Shown: positions 40,913-50,683, numbered from the stretch's first letter. The stretch is 51,112 bases of DNA from Clostridia bacterium (GCA_017456895.1 JAFTIN010000054.1:1-51112); one strand, 5' to 3'. Notes: generated from the letters alone by a model not told the origin. A program made the numbers and translations.

Positions 40913-41752
40913 ATGAAGAAAGATGATACTAAGTTCCCCTTTTCAATGTATAAGGAATCCGGTGAGGGTAGAATAGTCAACAGTCGTTCACACACAACCT
41001 CTATGGAGATAGTTGAGGTCACCTCGGGTGCAGTTATGGTGCAGATCGGCACCGAGCTCGTTGCCGCAGGTGAGGGAGATTTCCTTTACATTCCTCCGAC
41101 AATGACCTTCAGAGTTGACGCCGCTACTGACTATGCGGCTGTAAGAGGCATGATATTCGATATGTCTATCATCGAGGCTAATCTTGAGAATTTCGACAGC
41201 GAGATCTTCTATATGTTCTACGTCCAGTCGAGAAACAAGATCACCGTCTTTGGTGAAGATCATCCCGTTCATAGGACTCTTAAGAGATTTATGCAGGAGT
41301 CCTACGACGAGTATTCCGAGAAGGATATTTGTTATATGCTTCCGATAAGAGCGAACATATATCATATGATGACCGCTTTTCTTCGCTATTACTGCGGCTC
41401 CAAGAATGAGCTCGACCGTATGATCTACCACAACGTTTTGAGGCTAAGACCGGTCATCACATATATCGACGAGCACTTCAGAGAGAAGATATATATCGAG
41501 GAGCTCTCGGCTATGATAAACGTCTCTGCAGACTACTTTACCAAGATGTTCAAGGAGTCTATAGGTAAAACTCCTATTGACTATATTAATGGTATGCGTG
41601 TAAATTCGGCTATGAATCTTCTTTGCACTACCGAGATGCCTATGACTGAGATCGCGGATTCCATCGGCTTCTGCAACCCCAACTACTTCCATAAGATATT
41701 CAAGCAGTATATGATGACAAGTCCCTTGGTTTATCGCAAGAGCGCGAAATGA
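40913..41752 (+). CDS. AraC-family transcriptional regulator
   Basis: 279 residues. N-terminal cupin-like sensor (TSMEIVEVTSGAVMVQIGTE, GDFLYIPPTMTF) and C-terminal AraC DNA-binding domain (IYIEELSAMINVSADYFTKM, MTEIADSIGFCNPNYFHKIF). CAGGAGAAG lies 7 bases before the ATG. It is 39 bp behind the two GTPase genes and could share their transcript, but sugar-type AraC sensors are not usual metal regulators, so its target may lie elsewhere. Confidence 0.92.
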   Translation: MKKDDTKFPFSMYKESGEGRIVNSRSHTTSMEIVEVTSGAVMVQIGTELVAAGEGDFLYIPPTMTFRVDAATDYAAVRGMIFDMSIIEANLENFDSEIFYMFYVQSRNKITVFGEDHPVHRTLKRFMQESYDEYSEKDICYMLPIRANIYHMMTAFLRYYCGSKNELDRMIYHNVLRLRPVITYIDEHFREKIYIEELSAMINVSADYFTKMFKESIGKTPIDYINGMRVNSAMNLLCTTEMPMTEIADSIGFCNPNYFHKIFKQYMMTSPLVYRKSAK

Positions 41753-41815
41753 GGAGCAAAATTCTAACGGTTGCTTACGCGTTCAGGGGGAATATCCTCT
41801 ATTACATATTATAAT

Positions 41816-41856
41816 AAAAAAAGCAAAGGCCGACTCTTCAGCCTTTGCTTTTTTTA
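41816..41856. terminator. Two-way terminator between AraC and clpX
   Basis: Stem AGCAAAGGC / GCCTTTGCT with a 10-base loop, flanked by AAAAAA and TTTTTTT, between convergent genes. Confidence 0.92.
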
Positions 41857-43158
41857 TGCTTTTCTTATAACCGTAATAGGCTCCTCGCCCTTTACGTATT
41901 TAGCCGTTACGATTACCTTTTCCACGGTTTTGTCCGAGGGTAGCTCGTACATAGGCTTTATAAGTATTCCTTCGACGATTGATCTGAGACCTCTTGCGCC
42001 GGTGTTTCTCTCGATAGCGAGATGGGCAATAGCGCGGAATGCCTCGTCCTCGAACTCAAGCTCAATTCCGTCGAGCTCAAAGAGCTTCTGATACTGCTTA
42101 TAAAGAGCGTTTTTCGGCTCCTTGATTATTCTCACGAGCGCATCCTCGTCCAGATTATCGAGCGATACTATAACGGGCAGACGGCCGACAAGCTCGGGTA
42201 TAAGTCCGTACTTTACGACGTCGTGCGCCTCTACGTCCTTGTACACGCCCTTGGCGACCTTTTCCTTTGCGGTCATCTTCTCGGTGCCAAAGCCTATGAG
42301 CTGAGAGCCCTTTCTCGTTTCTATAAGCTTTTCTATGCCGTCAAAGGCTCCTCCGCAGATAAAGAGGATGTTCTTGGTGTTGATCTGGATAAATTCTTGG
42401 TTGGGGTGCTTTCTTCCGCCCTGAGGAGGGACGTTGGCTGTCGTGCCTTCAAGGATCTTCAGTAGTGCTTGCTGTACGCCTTCACCCGAGACGTCACGGG
42501 TTATTGAGCGATTTTCGCTCTTTCTCGATATCTTATCGATCTCGTCGATGTAGATGATACCTCTTTCCGCCTTTGCGACGTCAAAGTCTGCCGCCTGGAT
42601 GAGTCTTAAGAGTATATTTTCCACGTCCTCGCCGACGTATCCCGCCTCGGTGAGCGTTGTAGCATCAGCAATAGCGAAGGGAACCTTAAAGCTTTTTGCC
42701 AAAGTTTGCGCAAGATAGGTCTTGCCGACACCGGTCGGTCCGAGCAGGAGCACGTTGGACTTCTGTATCTCGACTCCGTCGTCCTCCTCGATGTCTGCCT
42801 TTTTACCATGCCTTTTTTTGTTTGCCTCGTCAAGTGTGAGTATTCTCTTGTAATGATTATATACTGCGACCGCGAGGGCGAGCTTAGCATTGTCCTGTCC
42901 AATGACGTGCTCGTCGAGCATATTCTTGATGTCGATGGGGCGGGGCAGAGTCTCTATGCTAAGACCGCTGTCCTCGCTTTCCTCAGGATTTATTGTATCG
43001 CCGAACTGCTCCTCGATAAAGTCGGAGCATACGAATATACAGTCGTCGCAGATATAGGTCTTTCCATCCTGCGCAGGGATTAGAAGCTGAACCTTTGTCT
43101 CATCCCTTCCACAGAAGGAGCAACGGCGCAGTGTTCTGTTGTTATTCTCGTTAGACAT
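41854..43158 (-). CDS. clpX: ATP-dependent Clp protease ATP-binding subunit ClpX
   Basis: AAA+ unfoldase that feeds substrates to ClpP; 434 residues. N-terminal zinc-binding domain with Cys13, Cys16, Cys37, Cys40. Walker A is [13 protein letters not shown], Walker [11 protein letters not shown], followed by the [20 protein letters not shown] stretch and the IGF ClpP-binding loop (QLIGFGTE). It starts 3 bp after the clpP stop, so translation is coupled. Confidence 0.98.
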   Translation of the reverse strand: MSNENNNRTLRRCSFCGRDETKVQLLIPAQDGKTYICDDCIFVCSDFIEEQFGDTINPEESEDSGLSIETLPRPIDIKNMLDEHVIGQDNAKLALAVAVYNHYKRILTLDEANKKRHGKKADIEEDDGVEIQKSNVLLLGPTGVGKTYLAQTLAKSFKVPFAIADATTLTEAGYVGEDVENILLRLIQAADFDVAKAERGIIYIDEIDKISRKSENRSITRDVSGEGVQQALLKILEGTTANVPPQGGRKHPNQEFIQINTKNILFICGGAFDGIEKLIETRKGSQLIGFGTEKMTAKEKVAKGVYKDVEAHDVVKYGLIPELVGRLPVIVSLDNLDEDALVRIIKEPKNALYKQYQKLFELDGIELEFEDEAFRAIAHLAIERNTGARGLRSIVEGILIKPMYELPSDKTVEKVIVTAKYVKGEEPITVIRKA

Positions 43159-43161
43159 TTA

Positions 43162-43746
43162 TCAGTCCTTCTTGGTGATTACTTTGTCGATAAGACCGTA
43201 GGCGCATGCCTCCTCAGCGGTGAGGAAGTTGTCTCTCTCGGTGTCACGCTCGATCTCTTCGATAGGCTTACCGGTGTGCTCTGCAAGAAGCTTGTTAAGC
43301 TTTGCACGGGTCCTTAAAATATGGTCTGCATGGATCTTAATGTCAGATGCCTGACCCTGTGCGCCGCCCAGAGGCTGGTGGATCATGATCTCCGCGTTGG
43401 GAAGAGCGAGTCTCTTTCCTTTCGTACCGCCGGAGAGCAGGAATGCGCCCATAGAAGCCGCCATACCCATACAGATAGTGCATACGTCACACTTGATGTA
43501 GTTCATAGTGTCATAGATGGCAAAGCCTGCGGATACCGATCCGCCGGGGCTATTGATATAGAAATAGATATCCTTGTCAGGATCCTGCGCCTCAAGGAAG
43601 AGCATCTGAGCTACGACGAGTGATGCGGTGACGTCGTTTACCTCGTCTGTGAGCATAACTATTCTGTCAGATAGGAGTCTTGAATATATGTCGTAAGCGC
43701 GTTCTCCGCCCGGAGTCTGTTCTATTACGTTTGGTACAAGTGGCAT
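43162..43746 (-). CDS. clpP: ATP-dependent Clp protease proteolytic subunit
   Basis: Serine protease of 194 residues that forms tetradecamers with ClpX. Catalytic triad Ser98 (GMAASMGA), His123 (MIHQPLGG) and Asp172 (ERDTERDN). The start [10 protein letters not shown] at 43746 has AGGAGG 8 bases upstream; an open frame of 30 more codons upstream is rejected. Two hairpins lie in the leader between tig and clpP. Confidence 0.98.
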   Translation of the reverse strand: MPLVPNVIEQTPGGERAYDIYSRLLSDRIVMLTDEVNDVTASLVVAQMLFLEAQDPDKDIYFYINSPGGSVSAGFAIYDTMNYIKCDVCTICMGMAASMGAFLLSGGTKGKRLALPNAEIMIHQPLGGAQGQASDIKIHADHILRTRAKLNKLLAEHTGKPIEEIERDTERDNFLTAEEACAYGLIDKVITKKD

Positions 43747-43776
43747 GGTAAAAACCTCCTGATTATTTTTTAAAAT

Positions 43777-43835
43777 GGCCGACAGCCCGTGTTTTGTGCA
43801 GGGATGTCGGCCGTATTGTCCGAGACGGTCGGACA
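43777..43835 (-). promoter_or_regulatory. Two hairpins between tig and clpP
   Basis: GGCCGACA ... TGTCGGCC (43777-43812, with inner GCCC/GGGA pairing) and TGTCCGA-GACGG-TCGGACA (43817-43835). The first is followed on the minus strand by ATTTTAAAAAA. It may be a leaky terminator setting tig versus clpPX levels, or a processing site. Confidence 0.5.
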
Positions 43836-43861
43836 TAGTCTGCTAAAGATTAAGTAGGGAA

Positions 43862-45130
43862 TTACTTGATTTTTGCGTTTTCCTTAACGAGCGCCATTGC
43901 CTTAGCTGTAAGAAGATCCGCCTTTACGTCCTCGGGAGCGATCATCTTCTTTACCTCTTCAATGTCTACGCCGTAGGTAGCGCCGATTCTGTTGAACTCG
44001 TCGTTTACCTCATCCTCGGTCGCCTCAACGTTTTCAAGAGAAGCTATCTTCTCAAGAGCGAGTCTGATCTTAACCTGCTTCTCAGCCTGGGGGCGGAGCT
44101 GTGCGCGGATAGCGTCAAGGGTAAGACCTGTGTACTGCATATAGGTCTTGAGGTCAAGGCCGGAGGAACGGAGTCTGGTGTCATAGTCACGCAGATAGTT
44201 CTCGGTCTCAGCCTCGAACATGGGCTCGGGAATCTCTGCTACGAGGAGGTCCATGAGCTTCTCTGCGAGAGCGTTCTCGAGCTCTCTTTCTGCGTTTGCT
44301 TCGGCTCTCTCGGTAAGTTTAGACTTGAGATCAGCCTTATATTCATCAACGGTATCAAATTCGGAAACGTCCTTTACGAACTCATCGTCGAGCTCGGGGA
44401 GCTGCTTGAGAGACTTAACTGTGCACTTGAAGGTTGCTGCCTTGCCTGCGAGATCCTTTGCGGAGTAGTCCTCGGGGAAGGTTACGTTAACGTCGAAGTC
44501 CTCGCCGATCTTGTGGCCGACGATCTGAGCCTCAAATCCGGGGATAAAGCTGCCGGAACCGATCTTGAGCTCATAGTTCTCGCCCTTGCCGCCGTCAAAA
44601 GCTACGCCGTCAACAAAGCCCTCAAAGTCGAGAGTTACGGTGTCGCCATCAGCTACAGCGTCGTCGGACTCCTGGATAAATCTTGCGTTTCTGTCTCTTG
44701 CCTTGTCGATCTCAGCGTTGATCTCGTCCTCGCTTACCTCGACTACCTTCTTTTCTACCTCTATGCCCTTGTAGTTCTCGATGGTAACTTCAGGCTTAAC
44801 AAAGCCCTCTGCCTTGAGGACGATGTCGCCCTCCATGGAAACGAGATCAAACTTGGGGTTGCCTACGATATCGTAGCCTGCCTCGGTGATAGCTGCCTCG
44901 AATGCCTCGGGAATACAAGCGTTGATAGCATCCTCGAAGAATACCTCCTTGCCGTAGAAGGTCTTGATAACGTGCATGGGCGCCTTGCCCTTTCTGAAGC
45001 CGGGAACGTTCATAGACTTAACGTTCTTCTTGTAGGCCTCAAGCTCAGCCTTCGCGTAGGTCTCCTTGTCGATGGAGAACTCGATCACGTAGCCGTTCTT
45101 TTCAGTAAGTTCCTTATTGATAAGGCTCAT
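43862..45130 (-). CDS. tig: Trigger factor (ribosome-bound chaperone)
   Basis: 422 residues. N-terminal ribosome-binding domain with the signature NVPGFRKGKAP, a FKBP-type prolyl isomerase domain (about 150-235, GDTVTLDFEGFVDGVAFDGG), and the helical C-terminal chaperone domain. Folds newly made proteins at the ribosome exit. GGAGG lies 8 bases before ATG. It has its own promoter and precedes clpP and clpX. Confidence 0.98.
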   Translation of the reverse strand: MSLINKELTEKNGYVIEFSIDKETYAKAELEAYKKNVKSMNVPGFRKGKAPMHVIKTFYGKEVFFEDAINACIPEAFEAAITEAGYDIVGNPKFDLVSMEGDIVLKAEGFVKPEVTIENYKGIEVEKKVVEVSEDEINAEIDKARDRNARFIQESDDAVADGDTVTLDFEGFVDGVAFDGGKGENYELKIGSGSFIPGFEAQIVGHKIGEDFDVNVTFPEDYSAKDLAGKAATFKCTVKSLKQLPELDDEFVKDVSEFDTVDEYKADLKSKLTERAEANAERELENALAEKLMDLLVAEIPEPMFEAETENYLRDYDTRLRSSGLDLKTYMQYTGLTLDAIRAQLRPQAEKQVKIRLALEKIASLENVEATEDEVNDEFNRIGATYGVDIEEVKKMIAPEDVKADLLTAKAMALVKENAKIK

Positions 45131-45192
45131 TGTTTTTTCCTCCGGAAATTTACATGTATTTTTTAAATAATAATTACTTTTATAACCACACT

Positions 45193-45221
45193 ATTTTACA
45201 ACAATAAAAACTCTTTGTCAA
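45193..45221 (-). promoter_or_regulatory. Promoter of tig
   Basis: TTGACA-17-TAAAAT on the minus strand, about 60 bases before the tig ATG. Confidence 0.82.
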
Positions 45222-45262
45222 GTGATTTGGAAGATATTAACCAAAAATCTTTTATAAACTTG

Positions 45263-45991
45263 TTAAAACTTCACGATTTTTGGGATAAATTCGAGGTAAT
45301 CCGCGGAGATCATATGCATTTCGATGCCTTCGTAGTTGAATGAAGGAGGCTCGGTATACGCTCCGTGTATATGTCCGAAGTACACGTGCCTGATGTTGTA
45401 TTCCTTAAGTATATCGACGAGCGATTCCGATGCCTTGCCCGACCAGAATGGAGGAAAGTGCATAAAGACTATGATCTCTTTTTCCGGTGATGCCTCGCGT
45501 AGCTTTAAGGCTGCGGCAAGGCTCATTTTTAACCTACCTGCCTCTCTGTTAACGAGCTTGTCAAAGTCGGCGTTATCCGGCGCGTTTTTTGCATCCTCGT
45601 CGTGATACCATCCTCTGGTACCTGCGATGATGTATTCCTCGGTTTCTATCGCATTATTAAAAAGGAATGAAATCGTGGATATACCGTGCTTCTTGAAGAG
45701 CTCGTCGTGCTTTTTCATCGTACACCACCAGAAGTCGTGGTTGCCCTTACCGAGTATCTTCTTTCCGGGTAGGGAATCTATAAATTTGAGGTCGGACACC
45801 GCCTCCTCGAGTGAGAGCGCCCATGAGACGTCTCCCGGGATCACTACTGTGTCCTCATCTGTGACGAGCCTTTCCCAGTTTTGCTTTATTCTCGTCATAT
45901 ATCCGTCCCATCTTCGGCCAAAGACCTCCATTGACTTGTTTGTGGAGTCTAACGTCGATAGATGCAGGTCGGCGATAACATATAATGACAT
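45263..45991 (-). CDS. Calcineurin-like metallophosphoesterase
   Basis: 242 residues. Metal motifs in order: IADLHLS (DxH), IPGDVSWA (GDxxx), LGKGNHDFWW (GNHD), FMHFPPFW and YFGHIHGAY (GHxH). Hydrolyses phosphoesters; substrate unknown. CGGAGAAACGT precedes the ATG. It is a lone gene, convergent with nothing, upstream of tig on the same strand. Confidence 0.94.
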   Translation of the reverse strand: MSLYVIADLHLSTLDSTNKSMEVFGRRWDGYMTRIKQNWERLVTDEDTVVIPGDVSWALSLEEAVSDLKFIDSLPGKKILGKGNHDFWWCTMKKHDELFKKHGISTISFLFNNAIETEEYIIAGTRGWYHDEDAKNAPDNADFDKLVNREAGRLKMSLAAALKLREASPEKEIIVFMHFPPFWSGKASESLVDILKEYNIRHVYFGHIHGAYTEPPSFNYEGIEMHMISADYLEFIPKIVKF

Positions 45992-46081
45992 ACGTTTCTC
46001 CGAAATGTATAAATTAAGTGTTGAAGGGTATAATACCTATGCAGGCAAGTGTGAAGCGCCTGCGGAAAAGAGAATGAAAGA

Positions 46082-46279
46082 ATGAACGAAAAAATGCAGA
46101 AGAATGAATGTTGCCACGATAGCGCAAAGCATATCAAAGGTGTTATGTGTGACGTAAAAAATTGCGCGTACCATAACGGTGTGAATGAGTGTTACGCAGG
46201 TTGCATTTACGTAGGACCTCACGAGGCAAAGTGCTCCGCGAATACGTCCTGCGCGACGTTTAAGCCCAAGGAGTGCTGA
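46082..46279 (+). CDS. DUF1540 small Cys-rich protein
   Basis: 65 residues with ten Cys. The DUF1540 pattern is KGVMCDVKNCAYHNGVNECY then AGCIYVG and CSANTSCATF. Likely binds a metal; family members are common in spore formers but their role is unknown. A TATAAT-like box lies at about 46030. Its TGA stop abuts the stop of thrC on the other strand (TGATCA), leaving no room for a terminator. Confidence 0.92.
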   Translation: MNEKMQKNECCHDSAKHIKGVMCDVKNCAYHNGVNECYAGCIYVGPHEAKCSANTSCATFKPKEC

Positions 46280-47764
46280 TCATTCCTTGGCGAATTTGCT
46301 GACCGCATCCTTCATATCGGTCTTACTTATAACAGAGGTGTGGATAATTTTCCTTTTACCGAGGTCACGAAGTGGCGCGGGAATGGGTTCACTCGTCAGA
46401 GTCTCGAGCATAGATAATGCCTCGAGCTCATCCATAGGATGAGTACCTGTAAGGGAAGTGTATACGTCCGCAGCAAACTTGTAAGCTGAGGCCGTGGATA
46501 CGGTGAGTATCCTTCTCTCTGCCTTATTGTCTTCGATATATCTCTTCGTAGCGTAGAATGCTACGGCGGTATGGGGGTCGATAAGGCAGTTTTTATTTTC
46601 GTAGACCGCTTTTATGGTCGCCGCAGTCCTTTCCTCATCGGAGGAATAGCCGACAAAGTCCTTTGTTATTTTTTCGAGATCCTCTCCCGAAAGCACATAT
46701 TTGCCTTCCGTAGCGAGCATATCCATATACACCGCGGTCTTTTCTTGACCAAGTGTGACGTAGAGCAGTCTTTCGAGGTTAGAGGAGATGAGTATATCCA
46801 TAGATGGAGACATTGTCGTGTGGAAGATTCGGTTTTTATTGTAAACACCGGTTGATAAGAACTCGGTGAGTACGTCGTTTTTGTTGGAAGCGCAGATGAG
46901 CTTGCCTATAGGAAGTCCCATTAGCTTAGCAAGATAGCAGGCAAAGATATTGCCAAAGTTACCCGTGGGTACAGATACATCGATGCTTTCCCCGAGCTTG
47001 ATCGCACCGCATTTTACCATATCGCAGTATGCGGATACGTAATACGCGATCTGTGGTGCAAGTCTGCCCCAGTTGATCGAGTTTGCGCTGGAAAGGAAGA
47101 CGCCTTGTTCGTCAAGATATTTTGCAAAGCCCTCGTCAGCAAAAATCTCCTTGACACCGCTTTGCGCATCATCAAAGTTTCCTTCGATTCCGCTAACAGA
47201 TACATTACTTCCGCACTGTGTCTGCATTTGCAACTTCTGGACTCTGCTCACGCCATCGATGGGGTAGAACACCTTCACTTTTGTGCCTTCGACGTCGCGG
47301 TATCCCTCGAGTGCCGCCTTTCCGGTATCTCCGGAGGTGGCTACGAGTATAAGTGCAGTACGTTCTTCACCGCATTTTCTCAGCGCTCTGACAAAGAGGC
47401 GGGGCATTATCTGCAACGCCATGTCTTTGAAGGCGGATGTGGGACCGTGCCACAATTCGAGCATATACGTTCCATCCTTCATATCTGTCAGCTTGGCGGG
47501 GAAGTCCGAGAATTTTTCTTTCGAGTAAGCCTCGCGGGCATCCTCAAGTAACTCCTCGTAGGTGTAATCGTCGAGGTAGCGTGCAAGCACCGAGGCCGCC
47601 CTTTCGGGATAGGACGAGTCGATTAGCTTTTCTATATCTTGTAAGGTGAGCGTTGGGATGGTATTTGGCATATACAATCCCTTGTCTGAGGCGAGTCCGG
47701 TTTTTATCGCATAGGCGGAAAAGACCTCTTTCGTGTCAGTGCCTCTTGTGCTTATATACTTCAT
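46280..47764 (-). CDS. thrC: Threonine synthase
   Basis: PLP enzyme making threonine from O-phosphohomoserine; 494 residues, of the longer type. PLP lysine is Lys113 in HGPTSAFKDMALQ; phosphate-binding VPTGNFGNIFACYLAKLMGL and catalytic ASNKNDVLTEF follow. Begins with YISTRGTDTKEVFSAYAI. It overlaps yraN by 4 bp and ends the lepB-rbgA-rnhB-yraN-thrC run. Confidence 0.97.
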   Translation of the reverse strand: MKYISTRGTDTKEVFSAYAIKTGLASDKGLYMPNTIPTLTLQDIEKLIDSSYPERAASVLARYLDDYTYEELLEDAREAYSKEKFSDFPAKLTDMKDGTYMLELWHGPTSAFKDMALQIMPRLFVRALRKCGEERTALILVATSGDTGKAALEGYRDVEGTKVKVFYPIDGVSRVQKLQMQTQCGSNVSVSGIEGNFDDAQSGVKEIFADEGFAKYLDEQGVFLSSANSINWGRLAPQIAYYVSAYCDMVKCGAIKLGESIDVSVPTGNFGNIFACYLAKLMGLPIGKLICASNKNDVLTEFLSTGVYNKNRIFHTTMSPSMDILISSNLERLLYVTLGQEKTAVYMDMLATEGKYVLSGEDLEKITKDFVGYSSDEERTAATIKAVYENKNCLIDPHTAVAFYATKRYIEDNKAERRILTVSTASAYKFAADVYTSLTGTHPMDELEALSMLETLTSEPIPAPLRDLGKRKIIHTSVISKTDMKDAVSKFAKE

Positions 47765-48189
47765 TTTCTTGGCCTTTCGTAAGCTGTGTTGAGATTGAAG
47801 GTGTTGATCAAATGCTTTATTTCTGCTAAATAATATTTGCCGTTTTTCTGATTTACGTACACCTCAACAATGTCGAACCGTTTTTTCTTCGGCGTGGGGT
47901 TGTATGCGGTGTAGAAGGTGGCCGCTTTGATTATTCCTCGCTGTTTCTTTTGGTCAACGCTTGATGCCGGGCGCGGCTCATTCGGGTTTTCATGACCTAT
48001 GGTTCTTGTCTTTACTTCCACGAAAGCGAGGGTTTCTCTGTTCTCGGCAATTATATCTATTTCGTTTGACTCGGCGACGAAATTCTTCTTTATGATTCTG
48101 TATCCGTGCCGTCTTAGGTAACGCCTTGCCATCTTCTCTCCGTATTTACCTAAGAGTGCCTTCGGCGTTTTTATATTCAGTATTTTCAT
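47761..48189 (-). CDS. yraN: YraN family (UPF0102) endonuclease-like protein
   Basis: 142 residues with the Holliday-resolvase-like nuclease core: NFVAESNEIDIIAENRETLA then FVEVKTRT (Glu, Asp, Glu and Lys). The conserved G(E)xxAxxYLxxxGYxI motif is GEKMARRYLRRHGYRIIKKN. Function is unproven. Starts 1 bp after rnhB, as in many Bacillota. Confidence 0.93.
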   Translation of the reverse strand: MKILNIKTPKALLGKYGEKMARRYLRRHGYRIIKKNFVAESNEIDIIAENRETLAFVEVKTRTIGHENPNEPRPASSVDQKKQRGIIKAATFYTAYNPTPKKKRFDIVEVYVNQKNGKYYLAEIKHLINTFNLNTAYERPRK

Positions 48190-48190
48190 A

Positions 48191-48793
48191 TTATTCCTTG
48201 TCGAGGAATTTTAAGAAGCTCTTGCGGTATATGGGCGCGACGCCGTGTTCTCTGACAGCATTCATATGGTCTTTTGTGGGGTAGCCCTTGTGCTTGGCTA
48301 TACCGTACATAGGATACTGTTTGTCAAGCTCGATGCAGCCTCTGTCACGCGTCACCTTTGCAAGTATGGAAGCAGCGGCAATAGAAGAGCTTTTTGCATC
48401 TCCTTTTACGACGGTTTCGGTAGGTATACCGAATCCTCGCGAGCAATTGCCGTCGATTAGAGCAAAGTCCGCTTTTACCGATAACTGCTCAACGGCTCTT
48501 CTCATAGCGAGCATTGAAGCGTTCAGTATATTGTACTCGTCTATCTCCTCGGGAGAGCATTCTGCTATAGCGTACGCTACAGCCTTTTCCTTGATTATAT
48601 AGAAGAGCTTCTCGCGCTTTTTCTCCGTGAGCTTTTTTGAGTCGTCAAGACCCTCTATCTCTATATCGCGGGGTAGAATTACAGCCGCCGCTACAACCGG
48701 TCCGCACAACGGACCTCTGCCTGCCTCATCACATCCGCATATCGCTGTATAGCCCTCGGCGTAGTGCTTGTCCTCGTATTCAAAGTTTGGCAT
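48191..48793 (-). CDS. rnhB: Ribonuclease HII
   Basis: Removes RNA from RNA-DNA hybrids; 200 residues. Active-site acids in CGCDEAGRGPLCGPV (Asp and Glu), LIDGN (Asp) and KVTRDR (Asp). Spacing to rbgA is 15 bp. Order rbgA-rnhB-yraN matches the common gene order. Confidence 0.97.
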   Translation of the reverse strand: MPNFEYEDKHYAEGYTAICGCDEAGRGPLCGPVVAAAVILPRDIEIEGLDDSKKLTEKKREKLFYIIKEKAVAYAIAECSPEEIDEYNILNASMLAMRRAVEQLSVKADFALIDGNCSRGFGIPTETVVKGDAKSSSIAAASILAKVTRDRGCIELDKQYPMYGIAKHKGYPTKDHMNAVREHGVAPIYRKSFLKFLDKE

Positions 48794-48808
48794 AAAAAAC
48801 GTCCTTAT

Positions 48809-49678
48809 TTATATTTTGTTCGGCCTTTCAAGGGAAATTCTGCCGATTTTAGCGCTTCTAAATTCCTCGAGGAGCATTTCTGCCGTTCTCTGGTGATTGA
48901 TCTCGCCGCCCGAGATGAGGAATCCGCGCTTTCTTCCGACAAGCTCAAATAGATCATAGCAGTCAAGACCTTCGGCCTCGGCCTCCGTGAGCTTGTATCT
49001 TGCCATAAACTCCTCCTTTGCCACCTCCATGAGGCGTCCGCAAAGCAGCATGGCAATTTCTTCAATATCGAGTATCTGGTCACGGATAGCGCCGGTCATG
49101 GCAAGGTTTTGTCCGACTCTCTCGTCCTCGAACTTCGGCCATAAAACGCCTGGCATATCGAGTAGATCAAGTCCGATCTCGGTGGGAACCCACTGCTTAT
49201 TGAGTGTAACGCCCGGTCTGTTCTCGACCTTAGCCTTTTTACTGCCTGCAAGCCTGTTGATAAGAGAAGACTTACCTACGTTGGGGATACCTACGATCAT
49301 GGACTTCAGCTTCCTGCCGGCCATACCCTTGTCGCGGTATCTTTCCAGCTTTTCGGACATTACCGTCCTTACTGCCTCCTCGAGGGCAGGGATACCTGCG
49401 CCGGTGTTGTTGTCTATGACTACGGCAGTAACACCTTGTTTTTTATAATACTCCACCCACTCGCGCGTAACTTCGGGGTTTGCCAGGGCGGATTTTGTGA
49501 GCACGGCAACTCTTGGCTTTGTGCCGAGCAGCTTTTCTATTTCCGGGTTCTTGGAGCTATAAGGTATTCTTGCGTCGAGCAGCTCGAGGACAAGATCCAC
49601 CTGAGAGAGGCTTTCCTGCATCAGGCGGCGTGTTTTCGCCATATGCCCCGGGAACCACTGTATGGGATTTGATGACAT
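48809..49678 (-). CDS. rbgA: Ribosome biogenesis GTPase RbgA (YlqF)
   Basis: Circularly permuted GTPase needed for late 50S assembly, 289 residues. MSSNPIQWFPGHMAKTRRLM at the start is the family signature. G4 (TKSA) comes before G1 (GIPNVGKSS) and G3 (DMPG), proving the permutation. The ANTAR-like C-terminal domain follows. 9 bp after lepB. Confidence 0.98.
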   Translation of the reverse strand: MSSNPIQWFPGHMAKTRRLMQESLSQVDLVLELLDARIPYSSKNPEIEKLLGTKPRVAVLTKSALANPEVTREWVEYYKKQGVTAVVIDNNTGAGIPALEEAVRTVMSEKLERYRDKGMAGRKLKSMIVGIPNVGKSSLINRLAGSKKAKVENRPGVTLNKQWVPTEIGLDLLDMPGVLWPKFEDERVGQNLAMTGAIRDQILDIEEIAMLLCGRLMEVAKEEFMARYKLTEAEAEGLDCYDLFELVGRKRGFLISGGEINHQRTAEMLLEEFRSAKIGRISLERPNKI

Positions 49679-49687
49679 ATCTGTTCC

Positions 49688-50683
49688 TTATTCTATTTTT
49701 CCGTATTTGTCAAATGGGAAGAGACGGAGCACGACCTTGCCGATTATGGCATCCTCATGGAGTGTTCCTACGTCTCTTGAGTCTTTTGAGTTGTTTCTGT
49801 GGTCCCCCATCACGAATATCTGATTCTCGGGTACGGTTATCTCATAGAATACACCGTCTTCTCTGTCGGTTACGATGGAGAGTAATGCATCGGAAGGGTA
49901 GACCGAGTATCTGTATACGTCGTCGTCGCCAAAAGGATTGTCGTAGTCTAAGGTGTATACGTATGGCTCGTCAAGCTTGACTCCGTCAACGTAGACCGCA
50001 TCGCGTGTGAACTTTACTCTCTGTCCCTCTGTTGCTATGATCCTTTTTACTATCGGATCCTGAAGATCGGTGGATCTGTCCTGTACGACAACGATATCTC
50101 CTGCCTCAGGCTCGTAGAGGAATGAACGCAAAATGAGTATTTCCTCGTCCATAAGTGTATTCATCATAGATCCTCCGTCTACAACCGAGTATCTGAAGAA
50201 GAATGAAACCAGAATAAATACTCCAATGAGTGTGAAAGCGAAAATTTCGATAAAATCGAAGAGCATGTCTACGCGTCTCTGCTTTTCTTCGGGCTCACTG
50301 TTAGCTTCGGTCTGCTTTTCCGTGTTTTCTTCACTATCTTCACATGTAGGATCAGAGGATTCGGCTTCCGCTTCAGTATTCTCTTTCTCGGTAGGAACGT
50401 CCTTGATCAAGGCATCCTCACCGTCGAAATCCTCATCAGGACCCGCCTTGGTCATCTCATCGCCAAAAAGGGTTAGGGAAGAGTCGACGCTCTCTTTGAC
50501 TGTATCTGTATCCGCAGACTCTCCGAGGACATCCTTTGAGAATGCTGTGTCTGTGTTTTCGCAGTCAACCTCTGTCTCTTCGGCTTCGGGCGCAATCTCT
50601 GTTTCTTTGGCCTCGGCATCATTTTCTATGTCAAAGGAGAGGGCAGAGTTGAGATCGCCGTTCGTATATTCATCGGTTTTCAA
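49688..50683 (-). CDS. lepB: Type I signal peptidase with long acidic N-terminus
   Basis: Cleaves signal peptides outside the membrane; 331 residues. A very acidic N-terminal cytoplasmic part (about residues 1-135, rich in Glu, Asp, Thr, Ser) precedes one membrane segment (about 142-163). Catalytic Ser172 is in GGSMMNTL (where SMxPT is usual) and Lys213 in VKRIIA; GDHRNNSKDSRDVG follows. The start is the TTG at 50683, because GGAGGTGAT lies 10 bases before it; the in-frame ATG 7 codons upstream overlaps that site. First gene of the run to thrC. Confidence 0.93.
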   Translation of the reverse strand: MKTDEYTNGDLNSALSFDIENDAEAKETEIAPEAEETEVDCENTDTAFSKDVLGESADTDTVKESVDSSLTLFGDEMTKAGPDEDFDGEDALIKDVPTEKENTEAEAESSDPTCEDSEENTEKQTEANSEPEEKQRRVDMLFDFIEIFAFTLIGVFILVSFFFRYSVVDGGSMMNTLMDEEILILRSFLYEPEAGDIVVVQDRSTDLQDPIVKRIIATEGQRVKFTRDAVYVDGVKLDEPYVYTLDYDNPFGDDDVYRYSVYPSDALLSIVTDREDGVFYEITVPENQIFVMGDHRNNSKDSRDVGTLHEDAIIGKVVLRLFPFDKYGKIE

